A stretch of 64,000 nt of DNA from Halanaerobium saccharolyticum (GTDB lineage: Bacteria; Bacillota; Halanaerobiia; Halanaerobiales; Halanaerobiaceae). Under the pieces are notes generated by a model. It was not told where the DNA came from and ran no database searches. It saw only the letters and a program-made list of their open reading frames with translations. Made by a program: the position numbers and the translations under genes. The stretch spans positions 124,001-188,000 of the forward strand of contig NZ_QAXS01000001.1 of the NCBI RefSeq assembly GCF_003053565.1, read 5' to 3'. Positions 18,313 to 29,396 of this stretch are shown one piece after another. The number at the start of each line of letters is the position of its first letter. Positions within the stretch are counted from its first letter, which is position 1.

Positions 18313-19893
18313 TTGAAACTGAGACCTGAAGAAATTAGTTCGATTATTAAAAAAGAAATAGAAAATTACGGACAGAAATTAGAATCCGTGGGTGTCGGTA
18401 CTGTATTAGATGTAGGTGATGGTATCGCTCATGTTTACGGACTTAAGGATGCTATGTCTGGAGAATTATTGGAATTTCCCAATGAAGTTTTCGGAATGGC
18501 TCTAAACTTAGAGGAAGATAATATCGGGGTTGTTTTACTCGGTGATGAAAGACTGATTGAAGAAGGTGACGATGTTAAAAGAACCGGCCGTGTGGTTGAG
18601 GTTCCAGTTGGAGATGCACTTTTAGGTAGAGTTGTAAATCCACTTGGACAGCCACTTGACGGTAAAGGTTCAATTGATAGTGATACATATCGTCCTGTAG
18701 AATCTGAGGCACCTGGTGTTGTTGAGCGTCAGCCGGTAGAGGTTCCACTGCAGACTGGTTTAAAATCAATTGATGCAATGACTCCAATTGGTAGAGGTCA
18801 GCGTGAGTTAATTATTGGTGACCGTCAGACTGGTAAAACAGCAATTGGTATTGATACAATTATCAACCAGAAAGATAATGATGTAATCTGTATTTATGTA
18901 GCTATTGGTCAGAAAAACTCAACTGTAGCTCAGCTTACAGAAAGATTAAGAGAAGAAGGAGCAATGGATTACACTATCGTAGTTTCTGCTACAGCAAGTG
19001 AGCCCGCTCCAATCAGATATATTGCACCTTATGCCGGCTGTGCTATGGGTGAACATTTTATGTACGAAGATGATAAAGATGTACTGGTTATTTATGATGA
19101 TCTTTCCAAACATGCGGTAGCCTACCGTTCGATGTCACTTCTTTTAAGAAGACCACCTGGACGTGAAGCTTATCCTGGTGATGTATTCTACTTACACTCA
19201 CGTTTATTAGAGCGTGCAGCTAAGTTAAATGATGATTTAGGTGGAGGTTCTTTAACTGCTCTGCCAATTATTGAAACTCAGGCTGGAGATGTTTCCGCTT
19301 ACATTCCTACCAACGTAATTTCAATCACTGATGGTCAGATATACCTGGAGAGTGAACTTTTCAACTCTGGTGTAAGGCCAGCGGTTAATGTTGGTATTTC
19401 TGTATCTCGTGTTGGTGGTAACGCTCAGATTAAGGCAATGAAGGATGTTGCAGGTACACTGCGTCTTGACTTATCTCAGTATCGTGAACTTGAGGCTTTC
19501 TCTCAGTTTGGATCTGACCTTGATAAGTCAACTCAGCAGAAGCTGGCCCGTGGTGAGAGAATCGTAGAAATTCTAAAACAGAATCAGTATTCGCCAATGC
19601 CGGTAGCAGAACAGGTTATCATTATTTATACTGTTACTAATGGTCACTTAGATGATCTTCCTGTTGACAACTTAAGACGCTTTGAAGAGGAATACTTAAA
19701 CTTTATCGACAGTAATTATGCAGAAATCAAAGAAGAAATTGTTGAATCTGGTAAATTATCTGATGATTTAAGAGATAAACTTGATGAGGTTGTTGCTGAA
19801 TTTAAAGATATGTTCCAGGTTCAGGAGAATAAAATTGTAGATATGGATTCTGAAGAATCTGATGCCGAAGCAGAGGAAGCTGAGGTGAAATAA
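18313..19893 (+). CDS. atpA: ATP synthase subunit alpha
   Basis: Non-catalytic nucleotide-binding subunit of F1, 526 residues. The N-terminal beta-barrel, P-loop [11 protein letters not shown], the [18 protein letters not shown] segment and the [15 protein letters not shown] signature are all present. The C-terminus has a strongly acidic tail ([17 protein letters not shown]) beyond the normal end near DKLDEVV, possibly a halophilic adaptation. TTG 18313 starts 1 base after the atpH stop, with GGGGTGA upstream. Confidence 0.97.
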   Translation: MKLRPEEISSIIKKEIENYGQKLESVGVGTVLDVGDGIAHVYGLKDAMSGELLEFPNEVFGMALNLEEDNIGVVLLGDERLIEEGDDVKRTGRVVEVPVGDALLGRVVNPLGQPLDGKGSIDSDTYRPVESEAPGVVERQPVEVPLQTGLKSIDAMTPIGRGQRELIIGDRQTGKTAIGIDTIINQKDNDVICIYVAIGQKNSTVAQLTERLREEGAMDYTIVVSATASEPAPIRYIAPYAGCAMGEHFMYEDDKDVLVIYDDLSKHAVAYRSMSLLLRRPPGREAYPGDVFYLHSRLLERAAKLNDDLGGGSLTALPIIETQAGDVSAYIPTNVISITDGQIYLESELFNSGVRPAVNVGISVSRVGGNAQIKAMKDVAGTLRLDLSQYRELEAFSQFGSDLDKSTQQKLARGERIVEILKQNQYSPMPVAEQVIIIYTVTNGHLDDLPVDNLRRFEEEYLNFIDSNYAEIKEEIVESGKLSDDLRDKLDEVVAEFKDMFQVQENKIVDMDSEESDAEAEEAEVK

Positions 19894-19895
19894 CA

Positions 19896-22243
<2,348 letters not shown>

Positions 22244-22246
22244 CCA

Positions 22247-22678
22247 ATGGCTGCTGCACCAAAAATTCAGCTAGAAGTAGTAACACCACAAAAACTGGTT
22301 TACAGTGAAGAGGTAGACCTGATCGAAGGACCTGCTATTGACGGTCTGATTGGTATTTTACCTGACCATGCACCTTTAGTGACTGCAATGCAGATTGGAG
22401 TTGTCAGGGTTGTTAAAGATGGTGAGGAAATTCAAATAGCTATCAGCGAAGGTTTTATGGAAGTTCAGCCTGATAAGATTAATCTGGTTGTTAGAACAGC
22501 TGAGCTGCCTGAAGAAATTGACGTTGATCGTGCTAAATCTGCTCGTGATCGAGCAGAAGAAAAGCTGGAAACAGATCATGATAATATAGATTTTGCTAAG
22601 GCAGAAGCTGCCTATGATCGTGCTCTGGCCCGCCTAAAAGCAGCCGGACACCATGATCACGGCTATGATCGTTTGTAA
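22247..22678 (+). CDS. atpC: ATP synthase subunit epsilon
   Basis: Rotor base subunit that can inhibit ATP hydrolysis. The 143-residue product has an N-terminal beta-sandwich ([33 protein letters not shown]) and a C-terminal two-helix segment ([31 protein letters not shown]). A His-rich tail ([10 protein letters not shown]) is unusual. It is the last gene of the operon; hairpins at 22711 and 22773 follow. Confidence 0.94.
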   Translation: MAAAPKIQLEVVTPQKLVYSEEVDLIEGPAIDGLIGILPDHAPLVTAMQIGVVRVVKDGEEIQIAISEGFMEVQPDKINLVVRTAELPEEIDVDRAKSARDRAEEKLETDHDNIDFAKAEAAYDRALARLKAAGHHDHGYDRL

Positions 22679-22686
22679 GCGAAAAT

Positions 22687-22746
22687 GTTCGTTTATGTGC
22701 ACGCACCGTGAACCACCCGCTTTTTGTCGAAAAAAGTCGGGTGGTT
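22687..22746. repeat. Left inverted repeat (with hairpin) flanking the TetR/DUF6544 cassette
   Basis: Bases 22687-22714 match, in inverted orientation, 24466-24493 with one mismatch in 28 (core GTGCACGCACCGTGAACC). A further TTTTTGTCG match at 22721-22729 pairs with 24451-24459. The element runs into a long hairpin (AACCACCCG 22711-22719 with CGGGTGGTT 22738-22746, plus an inner CTTTTT/AAAAAG). Confidence 0.65.
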
Positions 22747-22772
22747 TAGGGCAGAAAATTTAATATAAAATT

Positions 22773-22801
22773 AAAAGGGTCCTAATTAGGGCCCTTTTTT
22801 T
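22773..22801. terminator. Intrinsic terminator after atpC, possibly bidirectional
   Basis: AAAAGGGTCC pairs with GGGCCCTTTT around TAATT and is followed by T residues on the plus strand. Read from the minus strand it also ends in a T-rich stretch, so it may serve the convergent DUF6544 gene as well. Confidence 0.75.
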
Positions 22802-22833
22802 AAACTATAATTTATTCATAATAAATTCATCTA

Positions 22834-23703
22834 TCAGTATTTAAATGATATCTCCTCAACTTCAACCTTAAACCAGGTAAATTTTTCGCCGTCCAGATAC
22901 CAGCTGACATCAATTTCCGTCGGAATTTTAATTCCATTAAACTCTTTATAATTTTTTAATTCACCGGTACATTTCAACCTCTCAGCACTTTCATCACTTT
23001 CTTTATATCTCATTGCCTCAGTACTTAAAAGATTTCCCTCTTGATCAAAATAAAAGTCTGCAGAGGCCTGAATCCCCTGATAATTCATTGTAACCCTGGC
23101 AGTAGTGGCATCAATTTTCTCCCAGCTGAGATAATTATTTAAGGCGGCAGTTGGGTACCAGGGAAGTTCCAGTAAAAATCGATGCAGGGCTGATTCATTA
23201 ATTTTAGCATTTGCTTTCTGATCAACAACCGGCAGCAGGTAGGCAATTTTAATCAGCATCGAAGCCTCGCCATTTTGAAAGAGATCCCGGCCTTTAGTCT
23301 TAATAAATGGCATCATATTCAGGTCAACCTGCCAGAGAAAACCGGGTTCATTGAGAGTGATTAGCTGTTCTGCTTCTGGTTTAAACCATTCTTCCTGACC
23401 GGGCTCTAATTTCATCTTTCCGCTCTGCTTTAAATTAACCGTTGAAATTTTATTCTTCCCAATGATACCAGAATTTCTAAGCCATTTATTAACCGGCTCC
23501 GGCAGAGCTTCCAGATCTTCTTCTTTAATTTTCTGATGATTAATATCTGCTGCTGCATTATTTGCGCTTAATCTTTCAAGCTCTGAATCAATCTGTTTAT
23601 TAAACTCCCACTTTCCAATTAAAACTGCAGTAGTTCCTAAAATTATCAAAAGTAAAGCTGCAGTTGCCAGGCTCGGCCAGAATCCAAATTTAAAAATATT
23701 CAT
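22834..23703 (-). CDS. DUF6544-like membrane-anchored protein
   Basis: About 289 residues from the ATG at 23703 (GGAGGAAAT just upstream). One N-terminal transmembrane segment (FWPSLATAALLLIILGTTAVLIG) is followed by an extracytoplasmic domain. This carries LPEPVNKWLRNSGI, LPWYPTAALNNYLSWEKID and FYFDQEGNLLSTEAMRY, the pattern of the DUF6544 family (lipid/lipoprotein-binding-like beta fold, function unknown). It lies 10 bases downstream of the tetR gene and is presumably co-regulated by it. The family assignment is from memory of the motif pattern. No active site is recognised. Confidence 0.65.
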   Translation of the reverse strand: MNIFKFGFWPSLATAALLLIILGTTAVLIGKWEFNKQIDSELERLSANNAAADINHQKIKEEDLEALPEPVNKWLRNSGIIGKNKISTVNLKQSGKMKLEPGQEEWFKPEAEQLITLNEPGFLWQVDLNMMPFIKTKGRDLFQNGEASMLIKIAYLLPVVDQKANAKINESALHRFLLELPWYPTAALNNYLSWEKIDATTARVTMNYQGIQASADFYFDQEGNLLSTEAMRYKESDESAERLKCTGELKNYKEFNGIKIPTEIDVSWYLDGEKFTWFKVEVEEISFKY

Positions 23704-23713
23704 ATTTCCTCCC

Positions 23714-24328
23714 TTATTTTTTTCTGATCCCACTAAAAACCAACTGAAAATGACTTTCTATTAATTCATTCTGCTTCTTCTGCTCCTCAACTCTCTCGAT
23801 AATCATTCTGCTGATAAGGCCAAAGGTGGCTGTCCAGATGACTTTTGCTATATTTTCAGCTTTTCCACTTGAAAATTCACCCTGTTTTTGACCCTTTTTA
23901 AGTAAATCTATCAGAAGTTGCAGTGCTGACTGATTAGGGCGGAGATCTGTATTCAAAACCGCTGTAAATTGCAGAATATTTTTCTCTTCGCTAAGCATTA
24001 CAGCTTGATAGTAATATTTATTTTCCAGAGCAGTGTTAATATAGTTTTTTAATTTAAAGCGAATTTCTTCTTCGACAGAATTGAAATTTGAGCGTCCACC
24101 CACAATAGATTTAATAATATCTTGATAACCTTCCTCAATTACAGCTTTGACAATTTCGGATTTGCTGTCGTAATATTGATAAATAGCAGCGGGAGAATAG
24201 CCCACCTTTTTTGCCAGCTTTCGAATTGAAAGAGCAGCCAGTCCATTATTTTCGATAATTTCTTTTGCTGCTTTGATGATACTGTCTTTGATCAGTTTAT
24301 TCTTGGCATCTCTTAAATTTTCATTCAT
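23714..24328 (-). CDS. TetR/AcrR family transcriptional regulator
   Basis: The 204-residue repressor has the typical N-terminal helix-turn-helix (IRKLAKKVGYSPAAIYQYYDSKSEIVKAVIEEGY, about residues 33-67), preceded by IKDSIIKAAKEIIENNGLAALS. The C-terminal ligand-binding domain is helical. AAAGGAG precedes the ATG. A perfect 12-bp dyad at 24377-24406 lies in its promoter region and is the likely operator, so autoregulation of the tetR-DUF6544 pair is expected. The inducer is unknown. Confidence 0.9.
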   Translation of the reverse strand: MNENLRDAKNKLIKDSIIKAAKEIIENNGLAALSIRKLAKKVGYSPAAIYQYYDSKSEIVKAVIEEGYQDIIKSIVGGRSNFNSVEEEIRFKLKNYINTALENKYYYQAVMLSEEKNILQFTAVLNTDLRPNQSALQLLIDLLKKGQKQGEFSSGKAENIAKVIWTATFGLISRMIIERVEEQKKQNELIESHFQLVFSGIRKK

Positions 24329-24376
24329 AATTTACTCCTTTCTCAGTACTTTATTTGACTGCAAAAATAGCAAAAT

Positions 24377-24406
24377 AAACATTGTTTATAATATTAAACA
24401 ATGTTT
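24377..24406 (-). promoter_or_regulatory. Probable TetR operator (perfect 12-6-12 dyad)
   Basis: AAACATTGTTTA, a 6-base spacer TAATAT, then the exact inverted complement TAAACAATGTTT. On the minus strand the dyad covers a likely promoter (TTAACT, 16-base spacer, TATAAA), about 50 bases upstream of the tetR start. Confidence 0.7.
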
Positions 24407-24450
24407 AGTTAAATTTATCACTATTACTGCCGGGTGTCAAGTAGAAATTG

Positions 24451-24493
24451 CGACAAAAACCGACAGGTTCACGGTGCGTGCACATAAACAAAC
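24451..24493. repeat. Right inverted repeat flanking the TetR/DUF6544 cassette
   Basis: Inverted copy of 22687-22729: 28 bases with one mismatch, then a second 9-base match. It lies upstream of the tetR operator, so the pair of repeats encloses both minus-strand genes and their regulatory region. Confidence 0.65.
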
Positions 24494-24566
24494 AAATACA
24501 AACACAAACGCACATATCTGTACATCAGCTCCGTAAAGTGATAAAATATTAAGAGGAGGTATTTCT

Positions 24567-25127
24567 ATGAATAACAATGGTGAAAGTAAATTAGAGAAGA
24601 CCGCCCGCGAAGGAGCTTTTGGTCCAACAGAGCTAAAAAAGGGCGAAAAAAATAGATTTTTAGGTGAGTTTGAGGAGCGGGTTATTGCTTATCTCTCAGA
24701 GAGCCAGATTAAGGAAAAGGCATTATACCCTGAAATCAAAGAGGCCCTGCAGAGTAAGGAAGCAAATAAGCTGATTATTAGAGGCGATATTGATAAAAGT
24801 CTTATCTCAGATTATATAGAATGGGCCCGTGAGGCAGGAGTCAGTTTTAACAGAAAAAACTCTCCAGAATTCCGGGGAAATGTAGCGCTGGCAGTTGCTG
24901 GAAAAGACGCAGTAAAACAGCAGTTTGGCAAGATTCCTGACCGGGAAGAAAAGTTGCAAAAAAAGGGTTTATCTGATAACATTATAAAGAATGCAGGCTC
25001 TTTGCTCTGCAGTGATTGCTGGAAGGAATTAATGGAAAAAGCGCCGGAGGAAGAAGTTAATTATAAAAAGGCCGGCATATTTGATAAATTAACAGGTACA
25101 GGCTGTACAGGCTGCCAGAAAAAATAA
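24567..25127 (+). CDS. YueI/DUF1694 family protein with C-terminal cysteine motifs
   Basis: The 186-residue cytoplasmic protein resembles YueI (DUF1694), which has an Rossmann-like ribosomal L30e-type fold of unknown function. Typical segments are ERVIAYLSESQIKE, YPEIKEALQ and NKLIIRGDIDKSLISDYIEWA. It differs from the usual form in a C-terminal extension with CSDCWKELM and TGCTGCQKK, two CxxC-type pairs that could bind metal or form a redox pair. AAGAGGAGG precedes the ATG. No operon partner is evident. Confidence 0.7.
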   Translation: MNNNGESKLEKTAREGAFGPTELKKGEKNRFLGEFEERVIAYLSESQIKEKALYPEIKEALQSKEANKLIIRGDIDKSLISDYIEWAREAGVSFNRKNSPEFRGNVALAVAGKDAVKQQFGKIPDREEKLQKKGLSDNIIKNAGSLLCSDCWKELMEKAPEEEVNYKKAGIFDKLTGTGCTGCQKK

Positions 25128-25204
25128 CCGTCATTATAATTATAAATGATGATTTTTAACGCGGCCTTTAAAGGCGTGATTTATTTAGAAAGGGGCTTTT
25201 AGAG

Positions 25205-26455
25205 GTGGACAAGTATATTATTGAAGGTTTAAATCCACTTAACGGAGAGATTAAAGTTGGGGGAGCAAAAAATGCGGCTTTACCGATTATAGCTGCATCA
25301 TTACTTGCTGATTCTCAGGTTGTTTTAGAAGATATTCCGAAACTTAGAGATGTAACAAATTTATGCAGTATTATTGAAGATATGGGTGCAAAAGTTAAAA
25401 GAGATCAGAACCGAATTGAAATTGATTCAAGCACAGTTTCCAAGACAGAGGCTGACCATGATCTGGCCAGAAAATTGCGTGCTTCTTATTATATTCTTGG
25501 TGTAATGCTCGCCAGGTCCGGTCATGCAAGAACTACTCTGCCTGGAGGCTGCAACATAGGTAATCGTCCGATCGACCTCCATCTTAAGGGCTTTAGGGCT
25601 CTGGGAGCAGAGGTTAATCTGGACCACGGGGTGGTAGATGTTAAGGCTGATCAGCTTAAAGGTGCTGAAATTTATCTGGATTATCCAAGTGTAGGAGCAA
25701 CAATCAACATCATGATTGCTGCCAGCCGGGCTGAAGGAAAAACAGTGATCGAAAATGCTGCCCGGGAACCCGAAATTGTAGATCTGGCTAACTTTTTAAC
25801 AGTTATGGGAGCTAATATTAAAGGTGTTGGTACAGATATTATTAAAATTGAGGGTGTGGATGAGATGCACGGGGTTGAACACCGCATCATCCCGGATAGG
25901 ATTGAGGCCGGTACATATATGATAGCATCTGCTATTACCGGTGGAGATGTCTTTGTCCGCAATGTGCTGACAGAGCATGTGAAACCACTGATTGCTAAGA
26001 TGCATGAGATGGGTATTTCTGTAGAAGAAGATATAGCAGGAGTCAGAGTCAAAGCTGGCAATAAATTAAAAGCTGTGGATGTTAAGACACTGCCTTATCC
26101 TGGTTTTCCTACAGATATGCAGTCTCAGATGATGGCTTTACTGACTCAGGCTGATGAGACAAGTTTAATTATCGAAACAGTCTGGGAAAATCGTTTTATG
26201 CATGTAGATGAGCTTAAGAGAATGGGAGCGGAAATTAAAATTGATGGACACAGTGCTCTCATCAAACCAGGCCGACTGACAGGTGCCGAAGTAAGGGCTA
26301 CAGATCTGCGGGCAGGAGCTGCGCTTATTCTGGCCGGGCTGGCTGCTGAAGGTAAAACAGAAGTCAAAGATATCTACCATGTAGAACGAGGATATGAAAA
26401 TATAGAAGAGAGGCTCCGGGGAGTTGGGGCTTCAATAAATAAAGTATCTGAGTAA
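25205..26455 (+). CDS. murA: UDP-N-acetylglucosamine 1-carboxyvinyltransferase
   Basis: First committed step of peptidoglycan synthesis: moves enolpyruvate from PEP to UDP-GlcNAc. The 416-residue product has the typical start GLNPLNGEIKVGGAKNAALPI, the active-site loop TLPGGCNIGNRPIDLH with the catalytic (fosfomycin-target) Cys, and the end segment RAGAALILAGLAAEGKTEV. GTG 25205 is used, with AAAGGGG about 10 bases upstream. It is followed by its own terminator. Confidence 0.96.
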   Translation: MDKYIIEGLNPLNGEIKVGGAKNAALPIIAASLLADSQVVLEDIPKLRDVTNLCSIIEDMGAKVKRDQNRIEIDSSTVSKTEADHDLARKLRASYYILGVMLARSGHARTTLPGGCNIGNRPIDLHLKGFRALGAEVNLDHGVVDVKADQLKGAEIYLDYPSVGATINIMIAASRAEGKTVIENAAREPEIVDLANFLTVMGANIKGVGTDIIKIEGVDEMHGVEHRIIPDRIEAGTYMIASAITGGDVFVRNVLTEHVKPLIAKMHEMGISVEEDIAGVRVKAGNKLKAVDVKTLPYPGFPTDMQSQMMALLTQADETSLIIETVWENRFMHVDELKRMGAEIKIDGHSALIKPGRLTGAEVRATDLRAGAALILAGLAAEGKTEVKDIYHVERGYENIEERLRGVGASINKVSE

Positions 26456-26464
26456 ATATAACCT

Positions 26465-26494
26465 GCCGCTGATATTTCAGCGGCTTTCTGTTTT
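26465..26494 (+). terminator. Intrinsic terminator after murA
   Basis: GCCGCTGA (26465-26472) pairs with TCAGCGGC (26477-26484) around four bases and is followed by TTTCTGTTTT. Confidence 0.8.
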
Positions 26495-26537
26495 GAAAAT
26501 TAATTTTGCTTTTCAAAAAAATAGGGTGGTGAAAAAA

Positions 26538-27491
26538 ATGATTACAACAGTAACATTAAATCCGGCGATTGACCGCGAATATTTTGTTGACAAAAATGAG
26601 GTTATGAAAAATCAGTTCATTTATAGTCATGAAGATTTAAAAGTTTATCCAGGTGGTAAGGGCCTGATCAGCGCTATTAACTTTAAAAATCTGGGTTATG
26701 GTGATGTGCAGAATATTGGTTTTGTTGGTGGTAAACAGGGATTGTTTTTTGAAAAAATGGTTCAAAAACATGACATTATCAGTAATTATATTTATACTGA
26801 GAGTGAAATTAGAAATAATGTTAAAATAATTGGTCGGGAACCGGCTACCTATACTCAGTACAATGACTATACATTTAAAGTGGAAAAGGAAGAAGTAGAA
26901 GAACTAATTATTCGCTTTAAGCGGTCAATTTCTGAAAGCGGCTGTATTTTAATGTCCGGTTCAGTACCTGAGGGTGTAGATTTTAATATTTATCAGCGGT
27001 TGATAAAAATTGCTAAAAAGAAAGGTAAACATGTATTTCTGCAGGCCAGCGGGGAAGCTCTAAAACTGGCTCTAAAATCAGAACCAGATATTGTTACTCC
27101 ATATTTTAAGCACCATAAAACTATTCTGGACATGGAAATGAATGATAAAGAAGATTATCTAAGAGCAGGTAAAAAAATGCAGGAAATGGGTGCCAAAAGA
27201 GTTATGATACCTTTCCACTGTGACCGCCTTCTTTTTGATAAGGATGGCTCAGTTTATCAGCTTTCACCAAAAGGTTACTGTATAATTAACTGGCTGGGAG
27301 CAAGTGACGCCTATAATTCTGCTTATTTAGATTATGCCTTCAAAACTGATAAATTTGACTTTTTAGAGGCGAATCGGCGTGGAGGAGCAGCTGCTTTGTG
27401 GATCGCAGAAAATAAAGAAATTTATTTAGATGATCGCAAAAACTATAACAGCTGTCTGGATAGACTCGAAATCAATAAGCTGGAGGTGTAA
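26538..27491 (+). CDS. Divergent PfkB-family sugar kinase (1-phosphofructokinase-like)
   Basis: About 317 residues from ATG 26538 (GGGTGGTG upstream). The N-terminus MITTVTLNPAIDREYFVD and the VYPGGKG segment match the 1-phosphofructokinase/tagatose-6-phosphate kinase group. The second PfkB signature, usually GAGD[AS]F.AG, is altered here to GASDAYNSAYL: the catalytic Asp is kept but the anion-hole glycine is replaced by serine. The usual GKG-INVA is GKGLISA. This suggests a changed substrate or weaker activity. The gene is followed 3 bases later by a CBS-domain protein, then two antiporters, an unusual neighbourhood for a fructose pathway kinase. Confidence 0.75.
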   Translation: MITTVTLNPAIDREYFVDKNEVMKNQFIYSHEDLKVYPGGKGLISAINFKNLGYGDVQNIGFVGGKQGLFFEKMVQKHDIISNYIYTESEIRNNVKIIGREPATYTQYNDYTFKVEKEEVEELIIRFKRSISESGCILMSGSVPEGVDFNIYQRLIKIAKKKGKHVFLQASGEALKLALKSEPDIVTPYFKHHKTILDMEMNDKEDYLRAGKKMQEMGAKRVMIPFHCDRLLFDKDGSVYQLSPKGYCIINWLGASDAYNSAYLDYAFKTDKFDFLEANRRGGAAALWIAENKEIYLDDRKNYNSCLDRLEINKLEV

Positions 27492-27494
27492 AAA

Positions 27495-27956
27495 ATGAGT
27501 AATGTAAAAGATTATATGGTGCGGACTATGAATTCAGTGACTCCTGATGACAGTATCCGCAAGGCGATAATTTTAATGTACAGATCAGAACAGTCTGTAC
27601 TGCCGGTGGTGGATCATCAGAATCTTTTTGTGGGGACAATCTACAGCAACAATATTTTAAAGAACATAATTCCTGAGAGTTTTGGCTTTTTAGACAGCAG
27701 CCACCTTTTTTATGAAGTTAACGAAGCGGTGGAGAATCTAAAATATGTTAAAGACGAAAAAGTGGAAAAATATATGGCCCGCAATCGTGATGCTGTCAAA
27801 GAAAACAGTGATATGAAAAAGATCGCGGATATTATGCTGAATAATAAGGAGTCACTGCTATTTGTAATTAATGACGAGGGTTATTTGAGAGGCTTTATTG
27901 AAAGGTCCAATCTGCTGCATTATTTATTAGATGAAGCTGAGGGAGATGGAGAATAG
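27495..27956 (+). CDS. Two-CBS-domain protein
   Basis: The 153-residue cytoplasmic protein is essentially two CBS motifs. The first has VKDYMVRTMNSVTPDDSIRKAIILMYR and SVLPVVDHQNLFVGTI; the second has VEKYMARNRDAVKENSDMKKIADIML and SLLFVINDEGYLRGFIERSNLL. CBS pairs bind adenosine nucleotides and sense energy state or ionic strength. GGAGGTG at the end of the kinase gene gives translational coupling. Sensing for the neighbouring kinase or the downstream antiporters is inference. Confidence 0.88.
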   Translation: MSNVKDYMVRTMNSVTPDDSIRKAIILMYRSEQSVLPVVDHQNLFVGTIYSNNILKNIIPESFGFLDSSHLFYEVNEAVENLKYVKDEKVEKYMARNRDAVKENSDMKKIADIMLNNKESLLFVINDEGYLRGFIERSNLLHYLLDEAEGDGE

Positions 27957-28042
27957 TTGAGTCAGTATTATATTTGACTTAATAAGCTATTTAATAATTT
28001 TTATAATTTTATAAGAAAATAGTATAAAATGAGGTGTGATTA

Positions 28043-29338
28043 ATGAATGAATTAATTAATTTCTCTGCACATGAGGTTGAAAATTGGCTTGTTTTTAATA
28101 ATATTGCTGATAAAGAGCTGTATTTAATTTCTTTTTTCCTGTTATTTGCATTTTTAGTAGTATTACTGGCAAAAAAATATAGAATACCAATTGTTGTTGG
28201 TTATGTATTTTTGGGGATTTTACTGAGTCCGGATATTATTTCTATCTTTCCCAGGATAGATCAGGAAATGTCGAATATGTATACCTTTGTCCTGGCTAAT
28301 TTAGATTATGTTACAAATATTGCCCTGGCTTTTATTGCCTTTACAATTGGTAGTGAGCTGTCAATAAAAACTATAAAAAGACTGGGTAAAAGCATCTTTT
28401 CGATTGCAATTATGGAATCTGCAGCTGCTTTTTTAGTAGTTACTGCAGCAGTATATATGATTGGTCGGCCGCTTTATATGGCCCTTTTATTTGGTGCAAT
28501 AGCTTCGGCAACAGCACCGGCGGCTACAGTTATGGTTCTAAAAGAATATAATGCTGAAGGGCCACTGACTTCAACAATCATGGCTGTTGTAGGGCTTGAT
28601 GATGCCTTCGCCTTAATTATTTTTTCTTTGATTAGTCCGATTGCTTATTCACAGTATAAGGGGGAAGGGGCAATTAACTTCTCAGAAGTTCTGGTTCTGC
28701 CTCTGATAGAAATTTTTGGTGCTATAATTTTGGGCCTGTTATTTGGTTATGCCGCCCAATATTTACTGATCAAATTTAACGAAAAAACCCGCAAAATACT
28801 GACCATAGTTACTACAATTACTTTGAGTTCTTCTGTTTCTATTTTCTTTGGTTTTTCAGCCCTGATAGCAAATATGTCTGTTGGCTTTGCTGTGCGTAAC
28901 TTTGCCAAAAAGAATCTACAGATTTCAGAAGAAATAGACACATTGACAATTCCATTATATGCAATGTTTTTTATAATTGCAGGTACAGAAATTAGATTTT
29001 CAGAGATGGGTTCCCTTAGTTTTCTGCTGATAGCATTTATTTATTTAACTGCGCGTATCATCGGTAAGGTGGGGGGATCTACCCTGGCAGCTAGAATCTC
29101 CGGGGCCCCGGAAGCTGTTAAAAAATATATTGGTTTAGGACTTTTACCACAAAGTGGTGTAGCAATTGCCCTGGCTTATTCAGTCCAGCAGCAATATGCC
29201 CAGGATCCAGAAGTAGGGCTTTTAATCTTTAATACTCTACTGCTTACAGCAGCAATGACGGAAGTTTTTGGTCCTTTATTAACTAAATATGCTGTGGTAA
29301 ACGCAGGTGAATCACAAATGGATACTAATCATCACTAA
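28043..29338 (+). CDS. Cation:proton antiporter, CPA2 family (paralogue 1)
   Basis: The 431-residue membrane protein has about 12-13 transmembrane segments and a short C-terminal tail without a TrkA/RCK domain. Typical family segments: IPIVVGYVFLGILLSPDI, AFTIGSELSI, ALLFGAIASATAPAAT and the core VGLDDAFALII. The Asp-Asp pair (186-187) matches the ion-binding DD motif of NapA/NhaA-like antiporters. GAGGTG precedes the ATG. It probably exports Na+ or K+ in exchange for H+; the ion is not decided by sequence. It is followed by a close paralogue. Confidence 0.87.
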   Translation: MNELINFSAHEVENWLVFNNIADKELYLISFFLLFAFLVVLLAKKYRIPIVVGYVFLGILLSPDIISIFPRIDQEMSNMYTFVLANLDYVTNIALAFIAFTIGSELSIKTIKRLGKSIFSIAIMESAAAFLVVTAAVYMIGRPLYMALLFGAIASATAPAATVMVLKEYNAEGPLTSTIMAVVGLDDAFALIIFSLISPIAYSQYKGEGAINFSEVLVLPLIEIFGAIILGLLFGYAAQYLLIKFNEKTRKILTIVTTITLSSSVSIFFGFSALIANMSVGFAVRNFAKKNLQISEEIDTLTIPLYAMFFIIAGTEIRFSEMGSLSFLLIAFIYLTARIIGKVGGSTLAARISGAPEAVKKYIGLGLLPQSGVAIALAYSVQQQYAQDPEVGLLIFNTLLLTAAMTEVFGPLLTKYAVVNAGESQMDTNHH

Positions 29339-29396
29339 AAGTATTATCGCTTTTTAATTTTATTTTAAGATTGATAGTCTATAATGAGGTGTAAGA

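Noticed and set aside
24273-24536. Plus-strand frame of 87 codons over tetR start and operator
   Set aside because: Antisense to a clear tetR start and spans the operator and right repeat; low-complexity Thr/Asn end; not coding.
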